A DNA stretch of 64,000 bases. Origin: Pagrus major. Taxonomy: Eukaryota; Chordata; Actinopteri; Spariformes; Sparidae. Positions 45,794 to 56,309 of the stretch are shown here, one piece after another. The notes below the pieces were generated by a model, which had not been told where the DNA came from, made no database searches, and was given only the letters and a program-made list of their open reading frames with translations. Each line of letters opens with the position of its first letter. The first letter of the stretch is position 1. The stretch is from positions 20,034,613 through 20,098,612 of the forward strand of contig NC_133223.1 in the NCBI RefSeq assembly GCF_040436345.1, given 5' to 3'. Position numbers and translations under genes: made by a program.

Positions 45794-48189
45794 CTGGAAC
45801 AGATTAAACAGATTACACATTAGTAATTCAAGAGCACAGATATTGTTTATTCTACAGCAAATGTAAAGTTTTCCTTGTCATGGAAGCACAGCTGGGTATG
45901 AAACCCTCAATGTGTCTTGCACAAAGCATTTCCAAGTACCATAAACTGGCATTCATCATCATTTTTATGTCTTCAGGTAATTTCTTGGATTAATGCTTGT
46001 AAGCCTTTTGTTAAATGAAGAAGGGGTAAAAAAAAAAAAAAAAAAAAAAGGCGTCCTCACAGTAAGGTATCAAAGAAAAGTGTTGATTTGGTTTCAGATC
46101 GGACACTCTGACATCATACTGGGAGTACTTTAAAATGTTACCCTGCCCTAGTTGGAAGATTGCCCTTTGTATTGGATTTGTTAGGTATTGTTTATCTTTC
46201 AAAAATCATTTTCACCTTAAGCAAATGGGGTTAAGACCCGTCCTACAACATGACAATGTCCTGCCATCTACAAACATTTCCACACTGATTAAACCAATAG
46301 GATCTAAACATTCATCCAGCTTTAAAGAAATAGAAATAGATAATTTGGGGAAAATTCCCTTCTTTCAATGCGATAAAACCTCAACCATGCAAGATGCAGT
46401 CACGAAACTTAACAATCATGTAGTTGCGATCTAATGTGCGATGAAATGTTGTAATCATATTTCTTAATGACATTTCATCTTGTTATTCTCATGTCACCTC
46501 ATGCCATGTTGTTTAAACATTAGTTTAAACGTTTCCAGAAAATACACAATAAAAATCGTCCCATATAAACAATATAATCAAATTATTTTCTGGGTGTTTC
46601 CTCCCTGCGCATGCCCACCGTCCTAACACAAATGCGTCGTGAATGCATGACGTAAAATTACTTTCTGTGCATGTCTCACAGCTGATTCGATTAAATTTGT
46701 TGTTGCATGTAAAACACCAGACCCCATTAATCCCATCCGATGCTAACAGTGAAGAAATATTGCTCACGTTATCATAGCTATTGACTAGTCATGGGCAGGA
46801 ACGTCAACATGTGTCATAGCTGGTATTATCCCATCGCAAGATGACTAGAGTCAAACAAACTGAATTGTAAATAATCATCTCCATGACTAGACCCCATGAG
46901 TCCAGCGGTCACCAACCTGCGCAGGTGTGTCCGTTTCATTTATTGGCTGTCCATCAAACCTAAACCTTATCTGACGAATTGACAATCCCTGTGAAAGAAA
47001 GAACAGACACAAAGCATAAGTTAGATTGTGCATACAGTTAACTCACAACAAATCAATATAAACGACAGTTCATTGATCTAATATACTGTTGTTAGTCAGC
47101 TCATCTCACATCAATAACACAGGACATTAAAAAGGTTCATGTTTGAGACATCTTGAATAAACTTACCTGTCTTTCGCAGTATGCTTTCATTAGTTTGCTG
47201 AGCGGAGTATGCCTTTTTATTTTGAACTGTACGACTGAGCCATCCTGACCAGCTACCTTGAGGTTGATGTGGTCGTTCTCCGTCTTCACTCCTTCCTGCA
47301 ACAAAAAACCGTCAACATACCGGTGTTCAGCATCGACCTGGGATCAGATCATCTGCAGGCTGTCGACCACCTTAATGTGTCGGTGGTGGCTCGTACCGAG
47401 AGGAATGATACCGACTTCATCACTCGATCTGCGGCTAATGAATCCAGCCGATTAAACTACACAGTTTCACTGGCATGCACAGCGAAGGCGAGAAAGAAGC
47501 AGATGGACATGCATAGTAAAATGTAAGAAAGAGGCATTAATGAAGACGCTCCTCTTCCTGTTTTAAACACCGTCTGTTACTACAAGCAGCCGCCGACGCA
47601 CTGAGGTGATCAGCACCAGCTCTCGGTAATGTGAACACCGGTTACAGCTAGCATGGCATTAAAACTACAACTTAACTAGCCAGCAAGCTAACTTAAGTTA
47701 GATATCGTTTATAAAGACGAGCCTGGTCTGAGATGTGGGCTTCACCAGCCAAAACACCGCACACACTCACACACTCCTCTGGGCTCTTCCCAGGGTTAGC
47801 ATAGCAAGCTAGTCCGTGCTCAAACTGGCGCAGAAAGCCACAATGGCGCAAACGAGAGGAAAACAAATCATTCATTTTACTCGCCATCTCTTAAACCGAC
47901 GTTGGCTATCCTATCTCAATTAAACGGCGAGCCGTAGCCGAGCAGGGGTGGATGTTGATAATTTGTGGTACGGTGCAAACCCTAAAGTATGCGCCCAAAA
48001 CCAAAAAGATCCGCAAATTGGTCAACCTTTGTTTTCTGCCTCGACCCGCTCAAATGCGGTATGTGCAGCCTGGAAACGGGGCTAGCTTAGCAGCCTGTGC
48101 TAACGTTAAACTAGCAACCGGCTTTATGTGCTAACATGGCATCAGCGGTGGAGAAACGCAGTACTGACCTTTGGCTTTTCTTCAGACAT
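45728..48189 (-). CDS. sumo3: sumo3, small ubiquitin-related modifier 3
   Basis: Ubiquitin-like modifier attached to lysines of nuclear proteins by the E1/UBC9 system, able to form chains. Exons 48169-48189, 47167-47295, 46917-46988 and 45728-45793 join to 288 nt, 95 residues plus TAA. Begins [19 protein letters not shown], the SUMO3 rather than SUMO2 form (one Asn, not two, before DHIN). Lys11 lies in VKTE, the chain-forming consensus. The ubiquitin fold has [36 protein letters not shown] and [13 protein letters not shown]. The processing diglycine is residues 91-92, followed by a 3-residue tail VFS; human SUMO3 has a longer tail. Residue 54 is Ile (GLSIRQ) where human has Met. Teleost a/b copy not assigned. 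SUMO genes also have processed pseudogenes, but the introns show this is the functional type. Confidence 0.97.
46917..46988 (-). CDS. sumo3: sumo3 coding exon 3
   Basis: 24 codons, [20 protein letters not shown] to TPAQ. Acceptor TCACAG, donor GTTGGT. Confidence 0.97.
47167..47295 (-). CDS. sumo3: sumo3 coding exon 2
   Basis: 43 codons, EGVKTEND to AYCERQ, phase 0 both ends. Acceptor TGCAG, donor GTAAGT. Holds the Lys11 site and the first half of the ubiquitin fold, including the SIM-binding strand VVQFKIKRH. Confidence 0.97.
48169..48189 (-). CDS. sumo3: sumo3 coding exon 1
   Basis: Seven codons, MSEEKPK, before a GTCAGT donor. The very short first coding exon is typical of SUMO2/3 genes. 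Confidence 0.95.
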
Positions 48190-48400
48190 TGTGCTGTTTT
48201 CCCAGGGATTTCTTTAAACGTGGAGACAGGCTGTTAGCTGTGCGGCGGGTTATCAGCTCCTCCGGCTCTCTCGTTTGCTCCAGGAGCGCGCACTCACATT
48301 TAAAATGTCATTCGATCAAAACGGTCACGTGCTCCGCTTTTTCCTCGGGGCCGCGGATACGTGAGCGCGCAAGGATACTTTGCGCGTGCCCGTGAGATAG
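48190..48400 (-). promoter_or_regulatory. sumo3 promoter region with CACGTG box
   Basis: CpG-rich sequence upstream of the sumo3 start: GAGCGCGCACTC, GGGGCCGCGGATACGTGAGC, GCGCGCAAGG. It contains GGTCACGTGC (E-box 48326-48331, USF/MYC/MiT type). No TATA box, consistent with a housekeeping gene. Confidence 0.55.
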
Positions 48401-50370
48401 GTAAAACAAAAGGGGCCCCACTGCAAGGCAGGCCAGGGATACTCTGACAAGCTGTAAACCCCAAGAGGTGAAGCAATTAATCTTAAAAGTCCACTGCAGT
48501 GGGAGACAGACACACAACAAACCAGCCACAAATATCATGCTAACAATATGACCACGACCAAACAAAACAAATAGTATTTGTGTGGGATGATGTGGGATAT
48601 GTAAGCAATGGTAAAATGTATATAATGTCCAGTTAACTTTTAACATATCACACATCACATTCTTTTTGTTTGTTTGTTTGTTTGTCTGTTTTGTTTTGTT
48701 TTGCTGTCACTTGAGTGTAAATACATTAATAGTGCTAACTTACAACCACAGTCTGCTGACCTGCATGACTGGGACTGCTGCTCAGTTTGGTAAAGGTGCA
48801 ACATGTAGCGCTCAAAGCTAACAAAAATGATCAACAAAATGTGAAGAAAACAACAGTTGTGACATTATGCGAAAGATGATTATGTATTTGTGTTGCACAG
48901 ATATCCTCTGAAGTTAGCATGCTAACCAGCTAGCATTACTCCCACAGAGCGAACTGAGCTAGCTAATAGAGCGTGTCATTTTCACCTTTTTCTGTGCCGA
49001 GGCGGCGGCCATCTTGCTGTTGGTGAGGCATGTTGAAAGATGGGTAGTTCACTGAGCAATTTACAACAAAACTAGATGGTGTTTTACTTTATTAATAACA
49101 AACTCTGACTTTCTTGACTTGGAAAATTAACTTTTAAATTTACAAACACCATATTTGTGGTTCATGGCACAATTCAAATGGGATTGAAAAATTATTTGTC
49201 TCTCTCTCCATACAAAGTTTTTCTGAAATAAGGTCCCATGGGGTCCACTGGAAGGGGCATGGCTTCGGCTCACTATAAGCTCTCAGTCCTTCACCCAATA
49301 GGACCGCGGCTAACTGAGCTAACTAGATAATGGCAGCCACTGTTAGCAGTAGTTAGCAGACACTCGGGTGATATACTGCCTCCTATTTGCAATCTCTTGC
49401 ATATTGCCCCTTTAAACGCTCCTTATTTCAGCTGCTGTTACCAGAAGGCCTACTTTTACACACGTTTGTACAGACTGACATAAAACAAAATACATCCCAT
49501 GATGACAACCTTCCAGTGGTTTGACTTTTCAAAACTAAAGATGCGGGGCATTGTCTCAATATGTGGGACACAGGGACCGGGGAAAAAAATGTTGTGCAGT
49601 CCAACCTAAAGTGGGACACCTAGTCACCCAAAATGGTAACCATTTTTATGCATAAAAAGCAGACTCTTGTGAGGGGATGGGATTAAATATTGCATATGGA
49701 ATAAAATCTAAAGTATCTAGTCTAAAGGATTTCTGGGTAAGGCTCGTACAATTAAGAATTGTACTTTGATACAATTAGCCCCCAACTACACATTATATAG
49801 ATGTGGAATTAGAGATTAGTTGCATTGTTTGGTGGACTGTGTGAATTATCTGCTTTCCCATGATAATCGAAGGGCTGGGCCCAGATGACTATAATGCTTG
49901 AACAGCAAATTATTCTCAGGAACTGAATCGTGCGTGGAGTACTTCCTTTTTATGAGGGTGATGGAAATGTCATATAAGATGTGTGAATAAGGACGAAAAG
50001 TATTGCTGCAAGTGAAAGTGTGAGGTGGAGGCACTGACATTGATTTCCACTATTGAGTTTCTTTCTTTATCTCCCAAAAGCCTCTTTGCATTTTGGCTGA
50101 CCCCTCTTGTTGCTGTCTTTGTGTTTGGGTGGATTGGGGATGTTGTGAGTTTGGAAATTGATGTACAGTTAAAAAACAAAAAGAAAATCTTAGCCATCTA
50201 ATAGTAAATTGGTCACAATTTGTTTTTATCAACAGCTGCACAAAAATCACAATGTCTCATACGTAGTTCAAGAACACATCTTCTCTTTTACCCAAGAAAG
50301 TTTGTGATTCTTATCTTTTATCAACAGATGAAATAGAAAACTGTAAAATGTGTTACATGTTATGATGAAT
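48401..50370. other. Intergenic: sumo3 to pttg1ip
   Basis: Contains a (GTTT)n-rich run near 48665-48705 and a TIR repeat (48791-49415). 49416-50370 is AT-rich with no supported gene; part may be pttg1ip 3'UTR. Confidence 0.55.
48791..49415 (+). repeat. TIR repeat family 1 copy, expanded
   Basis: Left end TAAAGGTGCAACATGTAG, right end CTTGCATATTGCCCCTTTAAA. It has TTAGCATGCTAACCAGCTAG near the left and TAACTGAGCTAACTAGATAA near the right. The middle, including GGCGGCGGCCATCTTGC, differs from other copies and may be a second inserted repeat. Confidence 0.65.
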
Positions 50371-50899
50371 TTTTATACAAAATAAATGTTGCATCTTAGG
50401 CATGAATGGCAATCAGTAAAATGGTGCGTATTACAAATATTGTATAAAAATTAAACTGCTAATTATAAAAGAAGCACCACATGCACCGATCTGAAGTTGT
50501 TCAAATCTTACAATACTGCATTTTATGCAAAAAAAAACAATCATCACAAACAACATCATGGTGGGCAAAATGTTTTTGCAGGTTTGCCCTGACATCTAGT
50601 TTCCTGTACGGACAGAGAAACAAGTTAACTGAACAGATTTATAATCATTTACATCAAAATGAAGCATAAGAAATATTAATCTAGTATAAAGCAGAGAGGA
50701 ATGTGGAAAACAAGAATAAAACATTAGGCGAAGAGATCATGTTTGAATATATAGTGTCAAAATTATTTCAGAGCATCTTGCACTAACACTGAAGTCCAAT
50801 CAGATAATCACAGTTTATCTTATACTACATATTTATCACGTATGACATCAGTGAGATCATTTTAAGGGATTTTATAAGGAATATCGGCTGTGAATCTTC
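50371..50899 (-). other. pttg1ip 3'UTR, probable
   Basis: AT-rich sequence after the stop. No canonical AATAAA on the minus strand was found; variants TATAAA (near 50640) and CATAAA (near 50522) occur, so the end is unresolved. Confidence 0.35.
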
Positions 50900-50943
50900 T
50901 TAATGATCGTCCATACGGGCGTATGGATTACCCTTCGCCAGAC
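50900..50943 (-). CDS. pttg1ip: pttg1ip coding exon 7 with stop
   Basis: LAKGNPYARMDDH then TAA (50900-50902). Acceptor TTTCAG. Confidence 0.94.
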
Positions 50944-53900
50944 CTGAAAGAATAATGGAGAGATTAACATTTGAAATTGTGGGTTTAATGAAATTAACTC
51001 TAAAATCTGTTTCTTTCAAAAATCATTGTGGTCAAAAACTCTGGAATTTAATGTGCATCCGTAAACAAAGTAAATGTTCTCCAGTGGATGGCGCTACTGA
51101 ATCAAATTTGTTGTTTTTATGTTGCTTTTTTCTCTTGATTGTCAAAGACTCCTTTGTTGTTCACTTGATTCATCGTTAACATGCCTCTTTATATATTTTA
51201 TCATGTCTTATGTTTCCCTCAGCCTGCTTTAATTCAACTGTTTCATCACTGTGCATGTAAACACAGCTTAATCAAGCTTAACAAGCATCTTTGTGATTCA
51301 AAATTTCCATTTATAAACCCACTCAAACGAGACAAACAAGAAATGTGTCTCACCATATTTCGTCCTGATTTCATCATGTCTCAGCTGCATTTCTGTTCTC
51401 CTGTTGGAGATGAAACAAAGACAAATTGTTAGAGGACTGAGAACACTGGTCGCACTCACGCCTACAGTGTTTGAATCCATGATGGTACATGCCAAAACCC
51501 AGTTTAATATTTTAAATAACAATGAAAACTCATCATTTGGCATTTACAGAATGATAGAATGACATTGTAGTGCACGTTGGTGGTGATTAATGTGATGTGT
51601 TTAAATGTGGCTGCCACTTAAAAACTGGTTCAACAGTGTTTTTCTATCTGCACGTTTTAGAGAAAAAAAGGTTCAATTGTCTTTTGTCTTTTTGCAACTT
51701 TTATCAAAATAATTATGTGTTTATCTACCTGTTGAAGAGTGCAGACAGAGCAGAAGAGACTGTTTATGGTTATATTTTTACTGAGTGACAGAATAAGTCT
51801 AATGTGTTTTATATTTTAATTGTAGTTAAATTGGTAATTGACCTCTCTTTCTGACGAGACTTCCTCATTCGGGTTTGTCGTTCCGCCTTTGCGTCGTCTC
51901 TCTTGTTCCTGGAATTTGACAACATTAAATGTTTATTATTATTATTACTATATTATGCATTATGTCAATATTCAGAAAAGTTATGTTTTTGTAAATAATA
52001 AATTACATTGCAATATAAATGGCAATAGTAAAACACCAGTCAGTCAATTAATCAATCCAAGAATTGATAAGTATGACCAAAAACATCAGCGTCTCCTCTT
52101 CATCCAACACCCATTGTCAAATTAACTAGCTCAATAAAAATAGCAATGTTATTTTCAGAGCTAAACCACAGTTACAAATTCTGGCAGGCTTTAGGAGACA
52201 GCGGTATCAGCCTCGCCTCGCCTCACAGAAAAACAGCCCATTGTGTTTCCCCCTCGTCCTCCTCCTTCCATGTAGATCCAGATTTCACAGCAAACACTCG
52301 ACGTGACTCAACGCTGCTTACCCGACTTTCTCACACTTGCAGCAGCAGAGGCAGCAAACAAAAGTGCCGATAAGGATGACGCCCGCCACCACCGACACGG
52401 TGATGATCAAAATCTGGAAGTTTACTGGAAGTCACAAAGAAAGAGGAAACACTGAGATTCAGTTAATGTTGAAACGTGTCATATCCTGTGGAATAGAAAC
52501 CAAATATGTTACCTCTTTTTAGACCTCAACCAGCTGAAGCATCTAATAACTTTATCTGAAGTCTATATACTATAGGGCTGTAATTAACGACTAGTTTCAT
52601 GTTGATTAACCTTTTGATGATTATTTTGATTGAATTTTTCATCGTGTAACTTCTAAAATAGCGTGAGGTTGTGCAGGATTAGTCGATTAAAGTTGTTTAA
52701 ACATATTATTGTCAGTTCATTAATGTACACTCACATTTTGGAAAGTCTTTCTAGTCTAATGTTGCTTTAGACAACAGCGTTTGTTACTAGTGCTAACAAC
52801 AGCGTTTGTTACTAGTGCTAACAACGGCGTTTAACTTTTCAACTTTTCAACATCTAAGCTGTAATATACACATTTGTTTTGACAATGTTAAAGATGCAAT
52901 ATGTCAGAATTGTTAGCTCATTTAGCCATGCAGCTAGCCAGGGAGTATGTGTTTACATACAAGGTTTTCAGGCCCAGAGCTAACTTATTAGCATGCTAAC
53001 TTCAGTAGATATCTCTACAACAGGATATATATGGCACCTTTAACCTTTTAGATAAAATATTATTAAATTTTGACTGTTTTCTGAGTGTTTTCTTACATTT
53101 AGACTAGTCAACTAGTCTAAGTTTGAACGTGTTATTCACAAATCACTTGAGCACAACATGAGGATTCAAATAACTCTTTCTTGTGCAACTGACAAACCAA
53201 AACCTTGAAAATTGCAGCTAGCTGGAAAGTAGGTGTTTACCTCTAGACCACTGAAAGAATGAGGTTTTCAAGCCTGGCGCTAGCTCATTAGCATGCTAAC
53301 TTCAGTATATCTCTACAACAGGAGACATATTGCACCTTTAACCTTTAAGATAAAATGTTTTCTGAGTGTTTTCTTACTTTTAGACAAGTCAACGTCGGAT
53401 TCCAACATGAGGTGTTTAAATGGCTCTTTTTTGTGCAACTTACATGTCAAAACCTTAAAATATTCACTTTACTATCCAGTTAGAAAGAAAAGCAGCATCA
53501 CAATCGAGCAACTGTAACTAGAAAAACTAACTAAGAGAAGCTACCTGCTGCTAACTGTGTGCTGTTTATGACTGTATCTACCGTTAGCTTGTTAGCACAG
53601 TTAGCCAACACAAGACATATTGCACTTTTAACCTTTTAGAAACAATTTCACGCAATTTTGACTGTTTGAGTGTTTTCTGAATTTTAGATTTAGTCTTAGT
53701 TTAAACTTGTGATTCGAGTTTCAAAACTGAGATTGTATCTTTAGGGTTAAAGGTGCAATACGTCTTGTGTTGGAGAGACAGAAGAAAGAAAAGCAGCCTC
53801 ACAAACGAGAAGCTGCACCTAGAAAACATCACGGTAATGGTTTTCTTCGCTTGAAAATCAACTCAAGTAATTAATTAATTGCTAATTAAAATAGTTGTCA

Positions 53901-54723
53901 TTTAATTTAAAACAAAATATATATTCTCTTTCCTACACAAATCCCCAAAACACTGGCAGGATTGACCCAGATTTGACATTAATTGTTATCTGAGGCCTTT
54001 CTTACCCCAGCACACCCCCCACCGGGCATCATTCAGGGGACACACACTCCTGGGGGGCAGGATCTTTCCTACTGGGTAGTCGACGCATAGTTTGGTTGGT
54101 TCGCACCACAAACACTGCAACAAAAAGACAGCAGCAAACACAGTGCTTTGTGTCTTATCTTTGGTATTTACAGTCACACATCAGCCACAAAACTAAAAAC
54201 TGTTGACTTACTGCCACATTCTGCAGACAGTCAGAACAAGAGGAGTTGGATTTCAGGGCACAAGGAACTGAAACACAGAGAGGTTATGGTGTGTTATATT
54301 GGTGCAGTTATATAAATGCTGCATACAGGAAAAGAAATAAAATAATAAAAACTCACAGGAGGTTTAATTTTCTGCCCACAGTGACAAATCAGCAGTGCTT
54401 GCAACAACAAAGTCCACAGTGATTCACACACTTTGCTCCAAGAAAAACAGTAAAGTTGCTTTTTGTTCTACACAACTAATGTCCTTACCATGAATAATGT
54501 GATTATCTTTGTTCATTAGTGAAAATCCGTTCTGCTGCTTGTCATGTGACAGCCTCCTGACTTTGACTCCGGCCGGACAAAAACAAAGCACAAGAGAAAG
54601 TTTTTTTAAAAACAGAGGAAACTTACCCGGAGCTGGAGAAGGAGTCTGCGCCTCTGAGCTCACAACAACACCGCAGAAAGTCAACACAAACACACACACC
54701 GAGGCTCCACAAACTCCCGACAT
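50900..54723 (-). CDS. pttg1ip: pttg1ip, PTTG1-interacting protein (PBF)
   Basis: Single-pass type I membrane protein; the mammalian protein binds securin (PTTG1) and traffics between membranes and nucleus. Exons 54627-54723, 54212-54267, 54006-54114, 52322-52424, 51843-51908, 51354-51400 and 50900-50943 join in frame to 173 residues plus TAA (human 180). Signal peptide about residues 1-25 (hydrophobic run after MSGVCGAS). PSI domain about 34-88 with a conserved Cys pattern (CSDCLQNVACLWC, LCVDYPV, ARWGVCW) and an NSS glycosylation sequon. Transmembrane segment about 91-113, then a CCLCCCKC juxtamembrane cysteine cluster. Basic/acidic helix with LRHDEIRTKYG, and a tail NPYARMDDH whose YARM fits a YxxPhi sorting motif. 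In-frame ATGs also exist at 54744 and 54753; 54723 has A at -3 and is preferred, but the longer form (183 residues) is possible. Confidence 0.94.
51354..51400 (-). CDS. pttg1ip: pttg1ip coding exon 6
   Basis: RTEMQLRHDEIRTKY, matching the conserved RHDEIRKKYG motif of the family. Acceptor CAACAG, donor GTGAGA. Confidence 0.94.
51843..51908 (-). CDS. pttg1ip: pttg1ip coding exon 5
   Basis: Cytosolic charged segment NKRDDAKAERQTRMRKSRQK then E. Acceptor TTCCAG, donor GTCAAT, slightly unusual but GT. Confidence 0.9.
52322..52424 (-). CDS. pttg1ip: pttg1ip coding exon 4 (transmembrane)
   Basis: NFQILIITVSVVAGVILIG then TFVCCLCCCKCEKV. Acceptor TTCCAG, donor GTAAGC. Confidence 0.95.
52740..53830 (-). 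repeat. pttg1ip intron 3: about 300-bp unit present three times
   Basis: AACCTTTTAGA-like unit starts occur at 53042, 53340 and 53630 (spacing 298 and 290). Each follows TTGCAC(C/T)TTTAACCTTT or similar and is followed by TGTTTTCTGAGTGTTTTCTT or TTGACTGTTTGAGTGTTTTC. Units include family 1 TIR sequence (TTAGCATGCTAACTTCAGTA). A 24-bp repeat AACAGCGTTTGTTACTAGTG is doubled at about 52772-52825. Confidence 0.75.
54006..54114 (-). CDS. pttg1ip: pttg1ip coding exon 3
   Basis: CLWCEPTKLCVDYPVGKILP to NDARWGVCW, the rest of the PSI domain. Acceptor TTGCAG, donor GTAAGA. Confidence 0.95.
54212..54267 (-). CDS. pttg1ip: pttg1ip coding exon 2
   Basis: PCALKSNSSCSDCLQNVA, start of the PSI domain. Acceptor TTTCAG, donor GTAAGT. 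Confidence 0.92.
54627..54723 (-). CDS. pttg1ip: pttg1ip coding exon 1
   Basis: Signal peptide exon: MSGVCGASVCVFVLTFCGVV then VSSEAQ, ending in TPSPAP plus one base of Val33. Donor GTAAGT. May extend to 54753 if an upstream ATG is used. Confidence 0.85.
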
Positions 54724-54771
54724 CGTGAGGCGAGCTGAGACCATCGACTGCATGGAAAAGACGAACAAACT

Positions 54772-54774
<3 letters not shown>

Positions 54775-54826
<52 letters not shown>
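54775..54826 (+). repeat. (GT)26 microsatellite at the pttg1ip start
   Basis: 26 GT units, reading (CA)n in the pttg1ip direction, beginning 22 bp upstream of the most upstream in-frame ATG (54753). Probably in the 5'UTR or core promoter; able to form Z-DNA. Confidence 0.97.
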
Positions 54827-54828
<2 letters not shown>

Positions 54829-54829
54829 A

Positions 54830-56300
54830 GAGAGGAGGCTGGAGGGTGGGCCCGGGCTTACAGGGGCTGACGTCATGAACTCCTGACGCTGGCGTCATGA
54901 AACAGCTGCACAGAGAAACATCTGCAATCCTGTCAGAAGATATGTGTAGAAAACCTCTTATCAATACTTTAGATGCTGTAACTAATTAATGGTTAATGAC
55001 TCGTGTACCATTGTATTTATTTTTCATTCAACATCTGCATTTTTTTTTAACACAGACTGTCATAAACCCGTCATTAATGGCTTAATATAATTTTTTTTAG
55101 ATAACTAAATTCTGCTGACAGCTTATTAGAAATAAAGAAACAAATTTATTATTATTATTTTTAAAATAAATGATGTTCTTAACATTTGTAACAACATAAC
55201 TGATTGGAAAGTTAGACCCATTACTAAAAACGAAATGCAATTAAACAACTATAATGTAGCTCGAGTAACTGATCTATAAAACATTTCATTGACATTTAAA
55301 TGTTATTTGTTGAAACTTTAAATGGGCAGTGTGTAGTTTTGGAGAAGAAATTCAAACTTTTAATATTTACAATATCAGTGATGTAATTATACATTTTTTC
55401 CTCCCATAACTGAATAAATAAGCTGTTCTCAGAGGAAAATAAGGTCCTCAGAACACTGTTTGAAGCTGGAAAGGTGGCAGGTATTTATTTGGTGTGACTA
55501 CAAAGTTAAAGGTGGAGCCATCTCAGTCTATCCAGCTTAACCAAAATCAGTGTGCTGCTAATCTGAGGATATAATGAAGGCCATGACTGTTTCATGTGCT
55601 CTGTAACATCTGTCATATTAGTTGGGTTTTATTTAAAAAAGTGTATGTTACTGTCCTCAAAAACAATACTATTTCATTGTTAATTCTCACAAATTCTATT
55701 TAATTAACAAATGTATTTGTAGTGTCAGACTTGAGTGCAAAATCTTTAATAAAAAAACGTGTACTCCTGTAAAAATAATGGAAATGTTATGGTTATTTAC
55801 AGATTTCTTTATTTTTACATTAAACATGTAAACTCACTGTCTGTTTTTGTAATTGTCTAGATATTTTTGCCTTTTTCAAAAGTATGGGAAACATCTGTAA
55901 AATAAACATGATTTCAACATTTCTTTCTCTTTTCTTTCTTTTTTTCATGCACTGAATTGTTTACATGTGCAACAGATCCAACTGAGTCTGGTCTAATCAG
56001 GCACAATAAGTGGAAACACCTGCGTCTGTGTACAATGGATTTACTGTTGTATGACTTCAGGCATAACAATGCACTCTGTAGATGAAGAGCTGCATTCATT
56101 TTATTGTTTTATTTTTATTTTTAGTGTTTCCATTTAATTCACAAAAAAGTGGTTTGCAAGTGGAGACCCACGTGTGCATTTCTTCAATCTCCAGCTGTGG
56201 TGTTTAAAATAAGACTGCTGTTAGCCGTCTCACTGTGGTGTACTCTCAGCTCATTTACTGTACGTAGCATTTCAAAGACCAGAATATGACACAACAATCA
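54830..56300. other. Intergenic: pttg1ip to myosin
   Basis: AT-rich, with one family 2 repeat copy (55317-55520). No gene recognised. Confidence 0.6.
55317..55520 (+). mobile_element. TIR repeat family 2, truncated copy
   Basis: TTTAAATGGGCAGTGTGTAG at the left, then CTGTTCTCAGAGGAAAATAA and GAAAGGTGGCAG, the same words as the 37369-37635 copy. Confidence 0.6.
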
Positions 56301-56309
56301 AACAAAACA

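Noticed and set aside
46135-46434. 99-codon plus-strand frame in sumo3 intron 3
   Set aside because: Antisense to the gene, with no known domain; the intron is cleanly defined by GT-AG on the minus strand.
47258-47526. Plus-strand open frames overlapping sumo3 exon 2
   Set aside because: Shadow of the real exon on the opposite strand; the minus-strand reading gives SUMO3 exactly.
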